Under the pieces are notes generated by a model, which was not told the DNA's origin, did not search any database, and saw nothing but the letters and a program-made list of their open reading frames with translations. The position numbers were made by a program, and so were the translations under genes. Of a DNA stretch of 64,000 nt, positions 11,346 to 21,644 are shown one piece after another. The DNA is from Microcebus murinus (taxonomy: Eukaryota; Chordata; Mammalia; Primates; Cheirogaleidae): NCBI RefSeq assembly GCF_040939455.1, contig NC_134109.1, positions 73,561,001 through 73,625,000 on the forward strand, given 5' to 3'. The number at the start of each line of letters is the position of its first letter. The first letter of the stretch is position 1.

Positions 11346-11773
11346 GGAAGGGAATCTTTAGTTGCCTAGGGAAGGCAACACACATCATATTGAACAGAGC
11401 AGATCCCTGAAATTTGTATCCAGACGCTATCCCACTTTCAAAACTGTTAGCCCATAACACAGCCCCTTCCTTTTGGATACTATAACTATAGGATGCAACC
11501 CAACATTAAAATGTATTTGTTTTCAGTGTTCTGTCCCACAGGGAAACCTACCAAGAGGTCAATGTATCTGTCTGTATGTAGGAAATGCCGGCTTATCTGG
11601 AATGCTCAGACCACAGTTAAACATTTTTTACCAGATGTGTGTTACTGGCATGTCAAACCTCTCCAGACTGTAATTAGATCCATTCACTTCTGCTATGTCC
11701 TTTGTTTATAAAAGAGTACAACTAACCTAATACAGTTTAATCTTGGGACCTTCAGGTTCCTGCACTGCCTTAC

Positions 11774-11834
11774 ATAAAAATGACTAGAAATGTGCATTTA
11801 TAGAATAGTAGTGCACATTTCTAGTCATTTTTAT
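11774..11834. repeat. Perfect 23-bp inverted repeat with 15-nt loop
   Basis: Arms at 11774-11796 and 11812-11834 are exact reverse complements (left arm begins ATAAAAATGACTAGAAATG), separated by 15 nt. A transcript from either strand would fold into an uninterrupted stem. No transposon end or named repeat is recognised. Confidence 0.9.
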
Positions 11835-11930
11835 TTGAGTGCACAAACCATTCAAGTGTCCCCATTGCTCTGATTTTTCATTTTGAATGCTTGAATTTGT
11901 CCTTCTATAGCCCTGTTACTATAGTAATTA

Positions 11931-12384
11931 CCATGTTTCCTGGAAAATAAGACAGGGTCTCATTTTTATTTTTCCTCAAGAAGACACTCTAGGGCTTATT
12001 TTCAGGGGATGTGTTTTATTTTTTTTTTTAAGTACGGTACAACAATCTACATTTATTCAAATATAGTTAAGTTGTCGTCTTCTGGAACGTCATCATAACT
12101 CTCCAAACCTCGAATTCCATCCTGAATTTCTTGCAACTCTATTTCTTTTAGAACCATTGGCCCCAATCTCTCATGTTGAGCAATAGAGCTCTCATGGGGC
12201 AGATGAGAAGGGCTGCTCGTCTTCTTTACCGCTGCGTGAGGAAATGCATGGGTTGTGCAGATATGCTGCGTAGTCACACCCATCACTAGGTCTTATTTTC
12301 GGGGTAGGGCTTATATTGAGCAAATGCTTAGAAATCCAGCTAGGGCTTATTTTACGGGAAGGTCTTATTTTCGGGGAAACATGG
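11931..12384 (-). mobile_element. TA-flanked miniature DNA transposon, pogo/Tc1-like
   Basis: 454 bp between TA dinucleotides (11929-11930 and 12385-12386). The outer 23 bp form an inverted repeat, CCATGTTTCC-nn-GAAAATAAGAC, with two mismatches. Inside the ends are several further copies of a GGGCTTATTTTC or GGTCTTATTTTCGGGG motif, like iterated transposase-binding sites. The minus strand has an open 77-codon stretch (12053-12286) ending in an acidic tail (ESYDDVPEDDN), possibly the end of a parental transposase gene. The family name is not certain to me. Confidence 0.75.
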
Positions 12385-12629
12385 TAAGTAGAATTTCTCA
12401 GGAGAACGAACCTAGCGAGGTGGCTTGCTGACTGGCATACGGCCTGCTACCTTTTGCTGGACAGACAGATGACAGAACCACAGCTAACGGTGCGCTTTAT
12501 CAAGGCCGATTTGCCAACTCGGGCTCTCCTGGGGGTGAGCCCCATATGCTAATGTCAGCGCCCACCTCTGAAGGCCCGACCTGTTGGCCTTGGAAGGTGG
12601 CCCTGTTTTTAACCTTCATGAAAACTTAC

Positions 12630-12686
12630 TTCAAAAGTTTTTTCCTTGTCTTCCTCCTCTTCTTCATCCTCACCACTTTGACAACT
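12630..12686 (-). CDS. RYR3: RYR3 window exon 19, second acidic run (57 bp)
   Basis: 19 codons, phase 0 at both ends: SCQSGEDEEEEEDKEKTFE. It is the second glutamate/aspartate-rich loop of this region, matching SCHLEEGGENGEAEEE in RyR1. Acceptor ATCCAG, donor GTAAGT. Confidence 0.95.
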
Positions 12687-13105
12687 CTGGATTCCGGGGA
12701 GCAGAAAAAGGAGGATACAGACAACCAAATTAAAAGTGAGTCTAATAAACACAGTTGTGTTCTACTCTGCAAGGGCAGGGGATGGGACATAATTCACAGG
12801 CACCTTAGGACCTCAGCACTGTGTAAAGCCGGGAACATTTTGATCACAGCAGGACAACGTTCTATTCTAAATGCCATCTTTGCAGTTACCAAGGGTTTGA
12901 AAAATGAGAACACTGAGATCACATCGGCAATGGGGATCTGTCTGGCTTCACTGCAGACCTGAACTCTTCTATCTTACTAAAGTTCTGGTGTAAATGGGAA
13001 ACAGAAGTGTAGGGAGCTGCCATATTCTAGGTACAGCCCCAGACATATGGCAATAAGATTGGGGACATCTGGGATGCAAATCCTACAGTACCCCTTCCCG
13101 CATGG

Positions 13106-13175
13106 AGACATGGAAAAGTGAACATGGCAAACACAGGGCAAGACTAATGGAGATGGTAAGTGACAAGAGAAAAAG
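13106..13175 (+). repeat. 70-bp direct duplication, copy 1
   Basis: Matches 15208-15277 at 68 of 70 positions with no gaps (offset 2102), from AGACATGGAAAAGTGAACAT to GTGACAAGAGAAAAAG. Not a recognised interspersed repeat. Confidence 0.9.
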
Positions 13176-13684
13176 GCTTTAGCTTGTCACACAGCTAAAG
13201 GAACAGGTGCTCCCATACCTCAACATTTCTGCCCAACATGAAAGCTTCCCATTTGAGGAGCAGTTCCCTTATCCACTTGGCATTCCAGATGTCACCCCCT
13301 TTCTAGGTGACATGGGACATTTCTGGTCACTTTGCCTCTTCCAGAACATTAGGAGCTCCTTCTAGTTTCTAACCCTGTTTCCTTCACCTGCAGATATGTT
13401 TGAAGTGTTTGTCATCTTCTGAACATTGACTGGAAACACAAGAGAATTCTGCATGCCTAAAGCCTGGGTTAGCTTGCTTTAGAACTGTCATGGGAACCTA
13501 GATACCAGCACCCATTGTTTCTGCAAAGCCTCAGGGGGTTTCCATAAGAGGATAGTGGGGTGGTTTACTAATGTCGTCCTTATGGTGCACGAATTGTGCA
13601 ATGCCTGGAACTGATGTCATGACCAAGTTCCAGGCCTGCTGTCCAACATGACAGTTTTCCATGTGCCTGAGGAGGTCTATGGGA

Positions 13685-13708
13685 AGACAGACAGACAGAC
13701 AGACAGAG
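13685..13708 (+). repeat. (GACA)n short tandem repeat
   Basis: About six tandem GACA units just beyond the exon 18 donor. Confidence 0.9.
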
Positions 13709-13732
13709 ACGATAGCAGAAAACCCAGTATAC

Positions 13733-13784
13733 CTTGGCCATCATGCTGCAATAGGAGGTGTACAAAGGGTCATCTTCCAATTTG
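13733..13784 (-). CDS. RYR3: RYR3 window exon 18 (52 bp)
   Basis: Reads KLEDDPLYTSYCSMMAK after one base completing a Ser codon. RyR1 has KLDEDYLYMAYADIMAK. Acceptor TTTCCAG, donor GTATAC. In the + strand a GACA tandem run lies about 25 bp beyond the donor. Confidence 0.96.
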
Positions 13785-14195
13785 CTGGAAAGAACAGAGG
13801 ACATATTTAGCAGGCTACTCTTTAGACCTCACAGAAAAGACTAATAGTCACATAAATACCAAATGATATGTGCTAGTAAATTAATTAAGAAATCTCCTCC
13901 CCTACTCTGATTCCTAGAAACCACTCTGAAAATCTGAGTCAGCATTGGCTTGACATGGAATTCAGGGATGAAGGTTACAGTTTCAGGCTGTCTAATCTTC
14001 AACTCAGTGTCTGGTATTACGGTGAGAGCCCCGTGGCTGCTGTAGTTTCCCCAGACGTCTCTTGATGCCCAACAACAGGGCAGCAAGGAGGGCTGCTCCA
14101 GTCTGGCTTCCCTTTTCCACCCTCTGCCGTCTGCAAGAGGGAGGTTTGGGTGGACACAACCATCCCTGGTGTTGTGGTGGTCTGGGGGTGCTGAC

Positions 14196-14302
14196 CTCCT
14201 CTCTGTGAGAGCGTTGCGGCTGAAATGGAGGATGATCTGATGCAGCGGGTCAGGTTGCTTTTCCATCTCTTCCTCTTCCTCCTCTTCCACCTTGGGAGAT
14301 TT
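14196..14302 (-). CDS. RYR3: RYR3 window exon 17, acidic run (107 bp)
   Basis: Encodes KSPKVEEEEEEEMEKQPDPL, HQIILHFSRNALTER and two bases of a Ser codon. The Glu run matches acidic loops of RyR1 and RyR2 at this place and varies in length among species. Acceptor TTGTGTAG, donor GTCAGC (weak). Confidence 0.96.
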
Positions 14303-15064
14303 CTACACAAACCAACACAGACGGGTTTTAGGCGTGAATTTCGCCACATGCCACGCAGCTGCATGCGAACAAATAGAAGGCAAAGCGCAAGGCACAGAGT
14401 GCATCAGACTAAAAGCACAAAAAGAAACCACCATGTCACATGTTTATTTCAGGATAGAAGCCCTAAGGAAGCAAGGTTTGGGATATACGGTATATATATA
14501 TATATATTTCCAGCCAATCAAATAAACATTGCAATTTTAGGTTAAAACAAAAAGAAAAAGCAAAAGGCTGACCATGGGGAAGAGCTACAGACCTCAATCA
14601 GCAGAACTCTCATGCAAGCTCTGGGCACCCGAGTTCAGGAGGGAACCCTGCAGAGTCACCCGAGAGACTGGGTCTCTCTGGCCAACATCTGGAATTTCTC
14701 TTGGAGAGCTGGGCTGGAGATGGCGGTGGGGCAAGAATTATGGGTCTTATGCTATTCTAGAGTCAACCCAGTAAAACATTTCTCCCTTTCAACCTCACTC
14801 TTGATTCTAAAATTCTGGTTGCTACCGAGAGCTGCCATCCTGGAGCTGCTACCTTGCACTCCTCTTATCTCATCTTTTCTCCATCTCCTTTTACAGAAAG
14901 GGAAATTGAAGCTGATGCCCGAGGTGAAAGTGGGTTTTCTAGCAGTAGTAGAGCCAGCAGGGTGGACCATGTTCAGTAAACCAGTGAGAACTGCACAGGT
15001 TGTGTGAACGGCTCCTAAGCAGTAGAGGACTGAAATGGTGTGCACCGTCCACTGCACACTAAGC

Positions 15065-15320
15065 AGGACACTAGGAAAACCAAGGAAATGTCTTTCTCAT
15101 GGACAGGAGAAATGAAGGACATAAAGATAAATGGAAGAAAAATGAGGGGGAAAGGCTTAAAAAAGAGAGAAAAAGGAAAAGAAACAGAGGGTGATAGGGA
15201 AAGACAAAGACATGGAAAAGTGAACATGGGAAACACAGGGCACGACTAATGGAGATGGTAAGTGACAAGAGAAAAAGATAAATGGGAGAAGAAAGAAAAA
15301 GAAAAAGAACCACGGGCTGG
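15065..15320 (+). repeat. GA-rich low-complexity tract
   Basis: Strongly purine-rich on the + strand (AAAAAGAGAGAAAAAGGAAAA and similar), hence CU-rich in the RYR3 transcript, about 0.8 kb before exon 17. It includes the 70-bp duplicated segment. Confidence 0.75.
15208..15277 (+). repeat. 70-bp direct duplication, copy 2
   Basis: Gap-free match to 13106-13175 with two substitutions. Sequence on both sides diverges at once. Confidence 0.9.
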
Positions 15321-15871
15321 CCAAAGAAGGGTTTATTTCTGAACTTGGAAGAGGTTCTGTGGTGCCTCTGCAGTAAGCTGTTTTCCCCTTGCATGTCATT
15401 TTCAGTGGTTTTAGAGGATGAAATCTGTTAGAGACAGGGCATGCTACATTTCCTGAAGGGCCAAACACAGAAATGTGAGATGCAGGAAGGGTATTCAGAT
15501 GCATCTTCCCCAGAGCAGAGCTACTGATTAGGAATGTGGGGCTTTGGCTGGGGTGGCCTCCTGCAACCAATGGTGCTCAAAACTTAACTTAGCATGAACT
15601 CCCCATGACACTACTGTGCATCTCCAGAAATATTAGTGGTTAACAGTGATGATGATGAGGATGAGAATAGTATTAGCACCTCCAAGTGAAAATTCATCCT
15701 CTGGCTCTTAGGACCATTAGCAGGGCCTCCCCTGAGAATTTGCATAGTTAGTTCCTTTCGGATTTATACAGTTGATTCTTTGTGAATGTTTAACTGTTAC
15801 AAGCACACACATGAATACAAAAATCAAATTCATTCACACCCATATCTGCTCCCAGTTGAGTCAGTACTTAC

Positions 15872-15968
15872 AGCCAAATCCTGAACTAGTTTCTCTTCAA
15901 AGGAATACTCCTCTGTTTCTATCCAAAATCTCTGATAGCCATGGAGGAAGAGGTTAATAGAGCGGTGC
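15872..15968 (-). CDS. RYR3: RYR3 window exon 16 (97 bp)
   Basis: Reads HRSINLFLHGYQRFWIETEE then YSFEEKLVQDLA, at the start of the core solenoid. RyR1 has [20 protein letters not shown] here. Acceptor GCTCAG, donor GTAAGT. It starts with one base completing the Arg codon of exon 15. Confidence 0.97.
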
Positions 15969-18120
15969 CTGAGCGGAAGGGGTGAGAGTGAGGTCAAGGG
16001 GAAACCGTGGAACATGTTCTTTTAGTTTGGCAGTTAATGGTTAGTAAGCGGGACAGACTTTTGTACAATTCTTATCTTCTGATTGGTCAGGGTGGCCGGT
16101 AGCACACCATAAGCATTCATTTCAAAGAAACCAGAACCTTCTACTGTTGCGGTTCCTGAATATTGGAGTACTTTCCGAAAATAACAATGGCTAGTTCAAG
16201 GCGTGGTTGTAACTGTCACCCTACTCTGGTCTCACAGGGTCTTTATCCCATTTCCCCTCTCATGAGAAATATGTCATTAGGCCAAGTTACAGTCCCGACA
16301 TGTTTGCTTCATATGAAAGTTTAGTTATTCCTTTAGGCTGAGCACCTGCCCAGGTAATCTAATCTAAGTAATGCTGATGGCGAGTGGTTTAGTATCAAAT
16401 ATACTGAAAACATCAAAGTGTGGCTTCATTTTGTTGCCTAACCACACCGGCAAGGTGTTCCAGCTTTTACTTAGCAAGGAAAGGCTGGGGCATGTTATGT
16501 CATTAGCATGTTCTCTGTATGCCTGGTGGATTCTAGCTATGTCCCTGGTATCTGGGAACACTGAGTAACTGGCATGAACCACTCCTTATTAGCCAGCATT
16601 GCCTTCTAGGAGTGTTAGCCACCGAACAGCAGCTAAGCAGCCACTGCTGTATGTGAGGGGTGTAGGAACAGGGGAGGACAGGAAGATAAAGGTCACTGCC
16701 AGAGTCTTTAAGACCCGGTCGTGGTTTTTGGTGGAAGACGGTCCCTGCCATCTTTCTTCAAAACCTGACCAATCAGAGTTTCTTTTAAAAATTGTACAAA
16801 TTTGTGTTTTTTTTTATGGTAACGTTAAATCATGGTCAAGAAAGGAGGAGTGTGCAGAGAATGGGCAGGTCTCTCCACAAGTTACATTACCATTAAAATG
16901 GGTATAAGCCTGTCATACTGAGTTTTTTCATTAACCTTTTCCAGCCAAACCCGTTGAAAGGTGCTCAGGAAGAAATTGTTAATTTTGTGTCTGGAGAAAA
17001 GCATACAGGTTTTCTTTTAAAAACTAACATCAGAGAAACAGTTTCCACATAACAAAATAAATCCCATGAGCACTTTAGTTTGGAAGATTCCATGCAGTAT
17101 AGATCATCACAAAGTGAAGAAGAGGGGATGTCTCCATCATCAGCTTCTTAGTTAGTTGTTATGTAAACTACTTACAATCCTCCATGCAGAGAGAACACCC
17201 AGGACAACTGCCCTGGAACAACTGGGCCCGGATGGCCCAGTTCCATCAAGGACATGGTGACTCCCTGGACTTACGCTTACACGTTTACTCACACAGAGGT
17301 AGAACTGCTGAAGGAGCAGCCAAAATTTGTAAGGATGGTACTAACATTTCCAGTAGATTTTGGAAAAATGCCTGTTTTTGAGAGAGATAATTTCTGCCTG
17401 GCTGTCCTGTGCTTGGAGACTTATATACTTAGAGCTGAGCTCTTCTGGGGGCCAAGTTAGCACAGCAGCAGGTAGAAATCACAACCAGATAGGGAAGCAA
17501 ACACTTTCTGATGCTCCACTACTTCCAGAAAAATTAACAAAAATCCCGTGCTCTTTTGCTTTTTCTACTGGGCTATGAATTTCACTTTTCTCTCAGGACT
17601 ATAGTAGCCTTCATGCCCATCACTGCTTAATGTTTTAGCTTTTAATTTATGAATTCTACTTGATTTAGTGGTGCCTCATTCCCTTTCAAAGACAGCAATC
17701 TGTTTTCTCAAGAGAGACCCCGTTGGAGCAGGTGTGCGTTTCAGAGGCCATGATTCTCAGCCATCTTCAAAGACCCTAACTAGGAAGGCCCAGGTGACCA
17801 GTTGGCTCAGAACGAGGTTATAGGACACTCTGGACAAATGATGGCCAATATCCACAGTTTGATGAAAGTAAAATGTCAAGTATAGGAATGGTCCTTTATC
17901 TGATATTCCAAAGAAATGCATTTATTCACGAGATTCAGAATATACTTGTCCAAGTCAGTTTTCCTTTCCTCAGCAGGCGAGAATGTTCCTAACTGATTTG
18001 AAAATTCATGGAGCAGAGGCTAATATTCAATCACCAGCTTTGTTTATGGATCATAGGCTCAACCACAGCAGCTCTGTGATCAGTCTGAGGATGGGAATGT
18101 TGCCAAGTCACCAAAAACAC

Positions 18121-18151
18121 TGAGTCAGTCTCAGTGGTCATCGCTGACTCA
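18121..18151. promoter_or_regulatory. Pair of AP-1-like sites
   Basis: TGAGTCA at 18121-18127 and TGACTCA at 18145-18151 both match the AP-1 consensus, 17 bp apart. Function is only a possibility; such heptamers also arise by chance. Confidence 0.3.
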
Positions 18152-18252
18152 GTCTGTCACTGACCAAACCCCCCCCCCCCACTTGTTTAAACTTTTCAGA
18201 AAAGCCTTCGAATATCTTTTACTTCAAAGTATAAGCTGAAACATCCAGTTAA

Positions 18253-18325
18253 CCCTTTGCACTCGCTTGCTTTTTTCTCATTATCCACTCGACATTATCC
18301 ACACTCGACATCCGAGTGCAAAGGG
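18253..18325. mobile_element. 73-bp piggyBac-type miniature element
   Basis: Flanked by TTAA at 18249-18252 and 18326-18329, the piggyBac target duplication. Ends are perfect 13-bp inverted repeats CCCTTTGCACTCG / CGAGTGCAAAGGG, starting with the CCC typical of piggyBac. Inside, ACTCGACAT occurs twice. It has no coding capacity and must have been moved by a transposase from elsewhere. Non-autonomous piggyBac elements are known from the mouse lemur genome. Confidence 0.88.
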
Positions 18326-18872
18326 TTAAAGCCATCATGCCTCTGACAGGTCTCTTGGGGTATCTCTAGCCTTTCTGCATCTTGACAGCAAACATGCATG
18401 CTAAAAGATTCCCAAGTTACATTTCTGTTCCTGCTGAGGAAATGGTAATTCTTGTGTCACCTGTGCCTGAGCAGAGAAATACTGTTTGACCTGCTGATGG
18501 AACTTGGGGTAAAGTGTTCTAGAAGACAGTTCCCTTCTTCCAGAAGCCTTTACATCCTCACAGAGAATCTCATCTGAGCAAAAGTAGAGGGTCTCACTAT
18601 GTTCACTTGGCTGACTTAACAGTGCAAAACGGTGAGCTGAACAGGCCTGGCTGCTAGGGAATCTCACCTGGTTTCAGATTTTACGCTTACCTTGATGGCC
18701 TTAGCACGCCCTTATACTACGTAGACTGCTGTAGCTTCATAGGACAAGGACACCAATTTCTATTCCTTGGATCAAGAGTGTAAGGGCCAGAAGAGAGCAC
18801 AGCTCTGGGAGGATAACCTAATTCTCATCACTGGCTCAAGTGCCAGAAAAAAAAAAATGACAGAATACTTAC

Positions 18873-18985
18873 CTGGGCAGGTTGTAGAGAGGGGCCATCC
18901 TGAAACAGGCCACGACTGCCCGTTTCCGCTGCTTTGACAACAGTTTGTGCCAGACAGCCTTCTTGGACCTCAAAGGCTGCTCCAC
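18873..18985 (-). CDS. RYR3: RYR3 window exon 15, calmodulin-binding segment (113 bp)
   Basis: Encodes [37 protein letters not shown] and two bases of an Arg codon. It corresponds to the RyR1 calmodulin-binding peptide 3614-3643, which binds apo- and Ca2+-calmodulin and tunes channel opening. The anchor Trp (RyR1 W3620) and the redox-sensitive Cys (RyR1 C3635) are both present. Acceptor TTCTCAG, donor GTAAGT. The segment joins the bridging solenoid to the core solenoid. Confidence 0.98.
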
Positions 18986-19447
18986 CTGAGAAGAATGCAC
19001 ATGGGTGGGTACACACTATGGCTGATCTTCTGGTGGCAGAAGACAGTCATCTGTAGCTCAGACTTCTTGGAAGAATTTTAGCTTCTCAACTGGCAAAATG
19101 TACCCAGTGGTAGATGATTCAGTTTGTGAAGGTCTTAGGTTTTCTTCCTTCTCCCAACTGCTTTTAGCCATTTATTGCCTAATAGCAACTTTATAAATGC
19201 TAGGAGGGGACTTAAATGGGTCATTTGAGCTAATGGCAAAATCTGTAATACACTGGAAGGGGAAGGAATTGAGGGGTATCGCAAGGCACCAAGATGATAT
19301 TTGGGGGTGATCTGGGATTATCCTTGCTCCTTGTTTTCTCAGTCTTACATACAAGGGGACTTAAAGCTGAGAGCTAAGTGTGGAGAAGAGGTTTGTTTTC
19401 TCCAGGGTGGTCTGGCTTCATCACTCCTCAGAGCAGATGCTCTTTAC
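18986..19447. other. Intron 14
   Basis: 462-bp intron with no recognisable repeat or element. Confidence 0.6.
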
Positions 19448-19579
19448 CTGCTCCAGGTGGAAGACAGCTGCTGAAATTCTCTGCACACGCTCTACTGTCT
19501 TTTCTGGATTAGAAGGTTCTTCACTCTTCAGAACATCCTTGTAGAGGTTCAGCTGCCATTTTACAGCTGGGTCATCAGA
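19448..19579 (-). CDS. RYR3: RYR3 window exon 14 (132 bp)
   Basis: 44 codons, phase 0 at both ends: SDDPAVKWQLNLYKDVLKS, EEPSNPEKTVERVQRISA, AVFHLEQ. RyR1 has [20 protein letters not shown] here. Acceptor TTTCCAG, donor GTAAAG. It ends directly before the calmodulin-binding exon. Confidence 0.97.
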
Positions 19580-21082
19580 CTGGAAAGTGAAGCAAACCCA
19601 TGAGATGAGCAATTTTCTCTAATTCATACTGAAAAAGCCTTTTTCTCCTACCACGGTTCCATGGTAATCAAGACTCTCTTCTGTTATTGCTTCTCTCATT
19701 TTCTCTATCATCATCTTCTGGAACACTGTAGATACTATGTAGGAACTTCTCACTCTAGCTTCCATGTTAACTCTGCAATATTTTCCATCCCTTTATCTCT
19801 CTGTGCTGCATTTTCAATCATTTCCTTAAAACAAACTTCTAATTTATAAATTCTCTTTCCAGTTGTGTCTAGCCTATTTTTAATCCATTTTAGTTTTTAA
19901 TTTTAATAACTACTTTAAATTTTTATAATCACTTTGATGTCTTTTTTTAAATACATCCTCCTCCTTTTTAATAAATAATGTCCACTTACTGCTTTACGAA
20001 TGCTATTGCTTCCTTTATCTGTTTTAATAGGGTTTTAATCCCTTTCTACAGCTCTTTATGCTTGAATTCTTCTCTTTGATCCATATGCTGAATTTCTAAT
20101 GCTGGTAGATTTTCTTACATGCTTTGTAATTTTTTTTTTTTTTAAATCTGAGCTTGTCTTCAGGCAGAGCTTTATTTATTGCCATCCCAGACAATATTTT
20201 AGGAAGCAGAGACTCTCCAAGTGGTTCAATGGTTGTCTCTGCAAAAAATTCATGCGTTTCACTGGTTCAAGGCTAATTTTATGTAAGTTTCTCACTCTGT
20301 ATTTATGCACATCATGGGTAATTAGATTCCAAGCTCCTCTTAAGATTATTAAAAACCTCAGCCCCCAAAATACCCATTTGGCCTGGAGAACTCTGAGTTC
20401 TGCCAACAGCCTAGCTTCTCCTCATTACTATGATTTAGAGTGTTTTCTTTCTTCTGGCACTTGAGATTTCTTTTAATTGCCTTTTTTTCTAGTATATTTA
20501 ATCCACCCTTCCTATATGTTTGGGGTGGAAAGCAGAGGTTTTGTGTTGGCTTAGCTCTTCATCGTAAGGCATGATGTATCTGAGAAAAGAGTAGATTCAC
20601 AGGCCTGGAAAATTCTCAGATCACCTTTAAAATCTAAACTATTTTTTTTATACCAACTAGGACACAAAATTATTTTGTTTCAAAATCTTTCTAGAGAAGG
20701 AGGTGCTAAAACATCCCCCCGTGTCCATTTCTTTGTTTAACAAGATTTGCCGTCAGAAAATTCTGAGATCTCATCCAAATCCCCCCTGCTAGGGCTTGGC
20801 GTCCTCATAATGGGAAGTGGGAAGACATGCTTTATCGGAAGCCTCTTTGCATCCTCTTTGTAACAGCAAAGGAAAGAACAAAAATTGAGGGCAGTTTATG
20901 TATCAATAAAAATTTTCTTTTCTTATAGTTAAAAAAAAATTAAAGCTAGTCCTACCAATTAAATAAAAATACTCCAAAACTGTTCTAGCAACACATTTAA
21001 AACACATGAGTAAACTACGTGAGAGGATGGGACCCAGCAGCCAGGACAGCCTGTGTGAGTTCTCGTCTTTCTGAGGCATCAC
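19580..21082. other. Intron 13
   Basis: 1.5-kb AT-rich intron. An ancient L1-type fragment fills 19640-20470; 20470-21082 shows nothing I recognise. Confidence 0.6.
19640..20470 (-). mobile_element. Ancient L1-family fragment (L1M/HAL1-like), reverse orientation
   Basis: The + strand shows the reverse complement of an old L1 ORF1 region: TTCTCTATCATCATCTTCTGG, CTTTATCTCTCTGTGCTGC, TTCCAGTTGTGTCTAGCC and TTTTTAAATCTGAGCTTGTC. It is heavily diverged, with no usable reading frame. Confidence 0.6.
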
Positions 21083-21142
21083 CTTTTCCTGCAAGTGCAA
21101 GTTATTCCGCAGATGTTCCTTGACCTCTTCATCTGTGTCCCT
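21083..21142 (-). CDS. RYR3: RYR3 window exon 13 (60 bp)
   Basis: 20 codons, phase 0 at both ends, reading RDTDEEVKEHLRNNLHLQEK. The DTDEEV motif is common to all RyRs. Acceptor TCCACAG, donor GTGATG (weak). Confidence 0.96.
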
Positions 21143-21473
21143 CTGTGGAAAGAGATGTCAAATTTTATTCCTAGAGATCACCATGGAACTGTGAAAGTGG
21201 GGTATGGGGATGTATGGACAAATGGTTAACATGGTTTTGCTGGGATATTTATTAAAAGAACAAAAGAAAAAATACTACAGAGACTTGTAAAGGGCACATA
21301 TTGACTCCCAAACCAGCTATAAAAATGAGGGCAGTGGCCTTTCTACACCTTGTTTCTGTTCATCTGTCCCCCACCCCCGCTCCCTGGGCGAGGGGACCAA
21401 CCCTTCGGGGGTGGGGCGCCCATCACCACTGCCACCCGCCTTCCACTCCCAGCACAACCAATGGGCAGCTTAC
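21143..21473. other. Intron 12, short and G-rich in the transcript
   Basis: 331-bp intron. The half next to the exon 12 donor (about 21360-21440) has several C-runs on the + strand (CCCCCACCCCCGCTCCC, GGGGTGGGGCGCCC), so the transcript carries several G-runs within 120 nt of the donor. Confidence 0.7.
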
Positions 21474-21644
21474 ATAGCCGTAGCGTGATTTCGCTAGGGA
21501 GATCAGCTCCTGGTCGCCTGGGGTGCACATATTCAAACCAATGGGCAGCATTTTCTTGAGAGCAGCCACGATGAGGGAGGTCTGGATGGAATACAAGTCT
21601 CCCCTTCGCTTTGTCTTCTTTCGTTCCTGGTCCTGTCCTCCAGA
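21474..21644 (-). CDS. RYR3: RYR3 window exon 12 (171 bp)
   Basis: 57 codons, phase 0 at both ends: [57 protein letters not shown]. The basic KKTKRRGD stretch follows the ASI-type microexon, as in RyR1. The last codons read GY where I recall SH in human. The donor is GTAAGC, followed by an unusually G-rich short intron. Confidence 0.97.

Larger units (their letters stand above)
11191..12629. other. Intron 19
   Basis: 1.44-kb intron with a small L1 3'-end fragment, a perfect hairpin and a TA-flanked miniature DNA element, each annotated separately. Positions 11350-11770 and 12390-12629 show nothing recognisable. Confidence 0.6.
12687..13732. other. Intron 18
   Basis: 1.05-kb intron without named repeats. 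It holds one copy (13106-13175) of a 70-bp segment repeated in intron 16, and a GACA tandem run at 13685-13708. Confidence 0.6.
13785..15871. other. Introns 17 and 16
   Basis: The 411-bp intron 17 (13785-14195) shows nothing special. The 1.57-kb intron 16 (14303-15871) has a short TA run near 14492-14508, a purine-rich stretch at about 15065-15320, and the second copy of the 70-bp duplication. Confidence 0.6.
15969..18872. other. Intron 15
   Basis: 2.9-kb intron between the calmodulin-binding exon and exon 16. It contains a C12 run at 18169-18180, a pair of AP-1-like sites, and a 73-bp piggyBac-type miniature element. No other repeat could be named. Confidence 0.6.

Noticed and set aside
14485..14515. 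TA run as a promoter TATA element
   Set aside because: Simple dinucleotide repeat in an intron with no other promoter feature.
21457..21549. ACCAATGGGCAGC repeated 80 bp apart (21457-21469 and 21537-21549)
   Set aside because: One copy straddles the exon 12 donor and the other is coding; 13 bp with no extension is compatible with chance.
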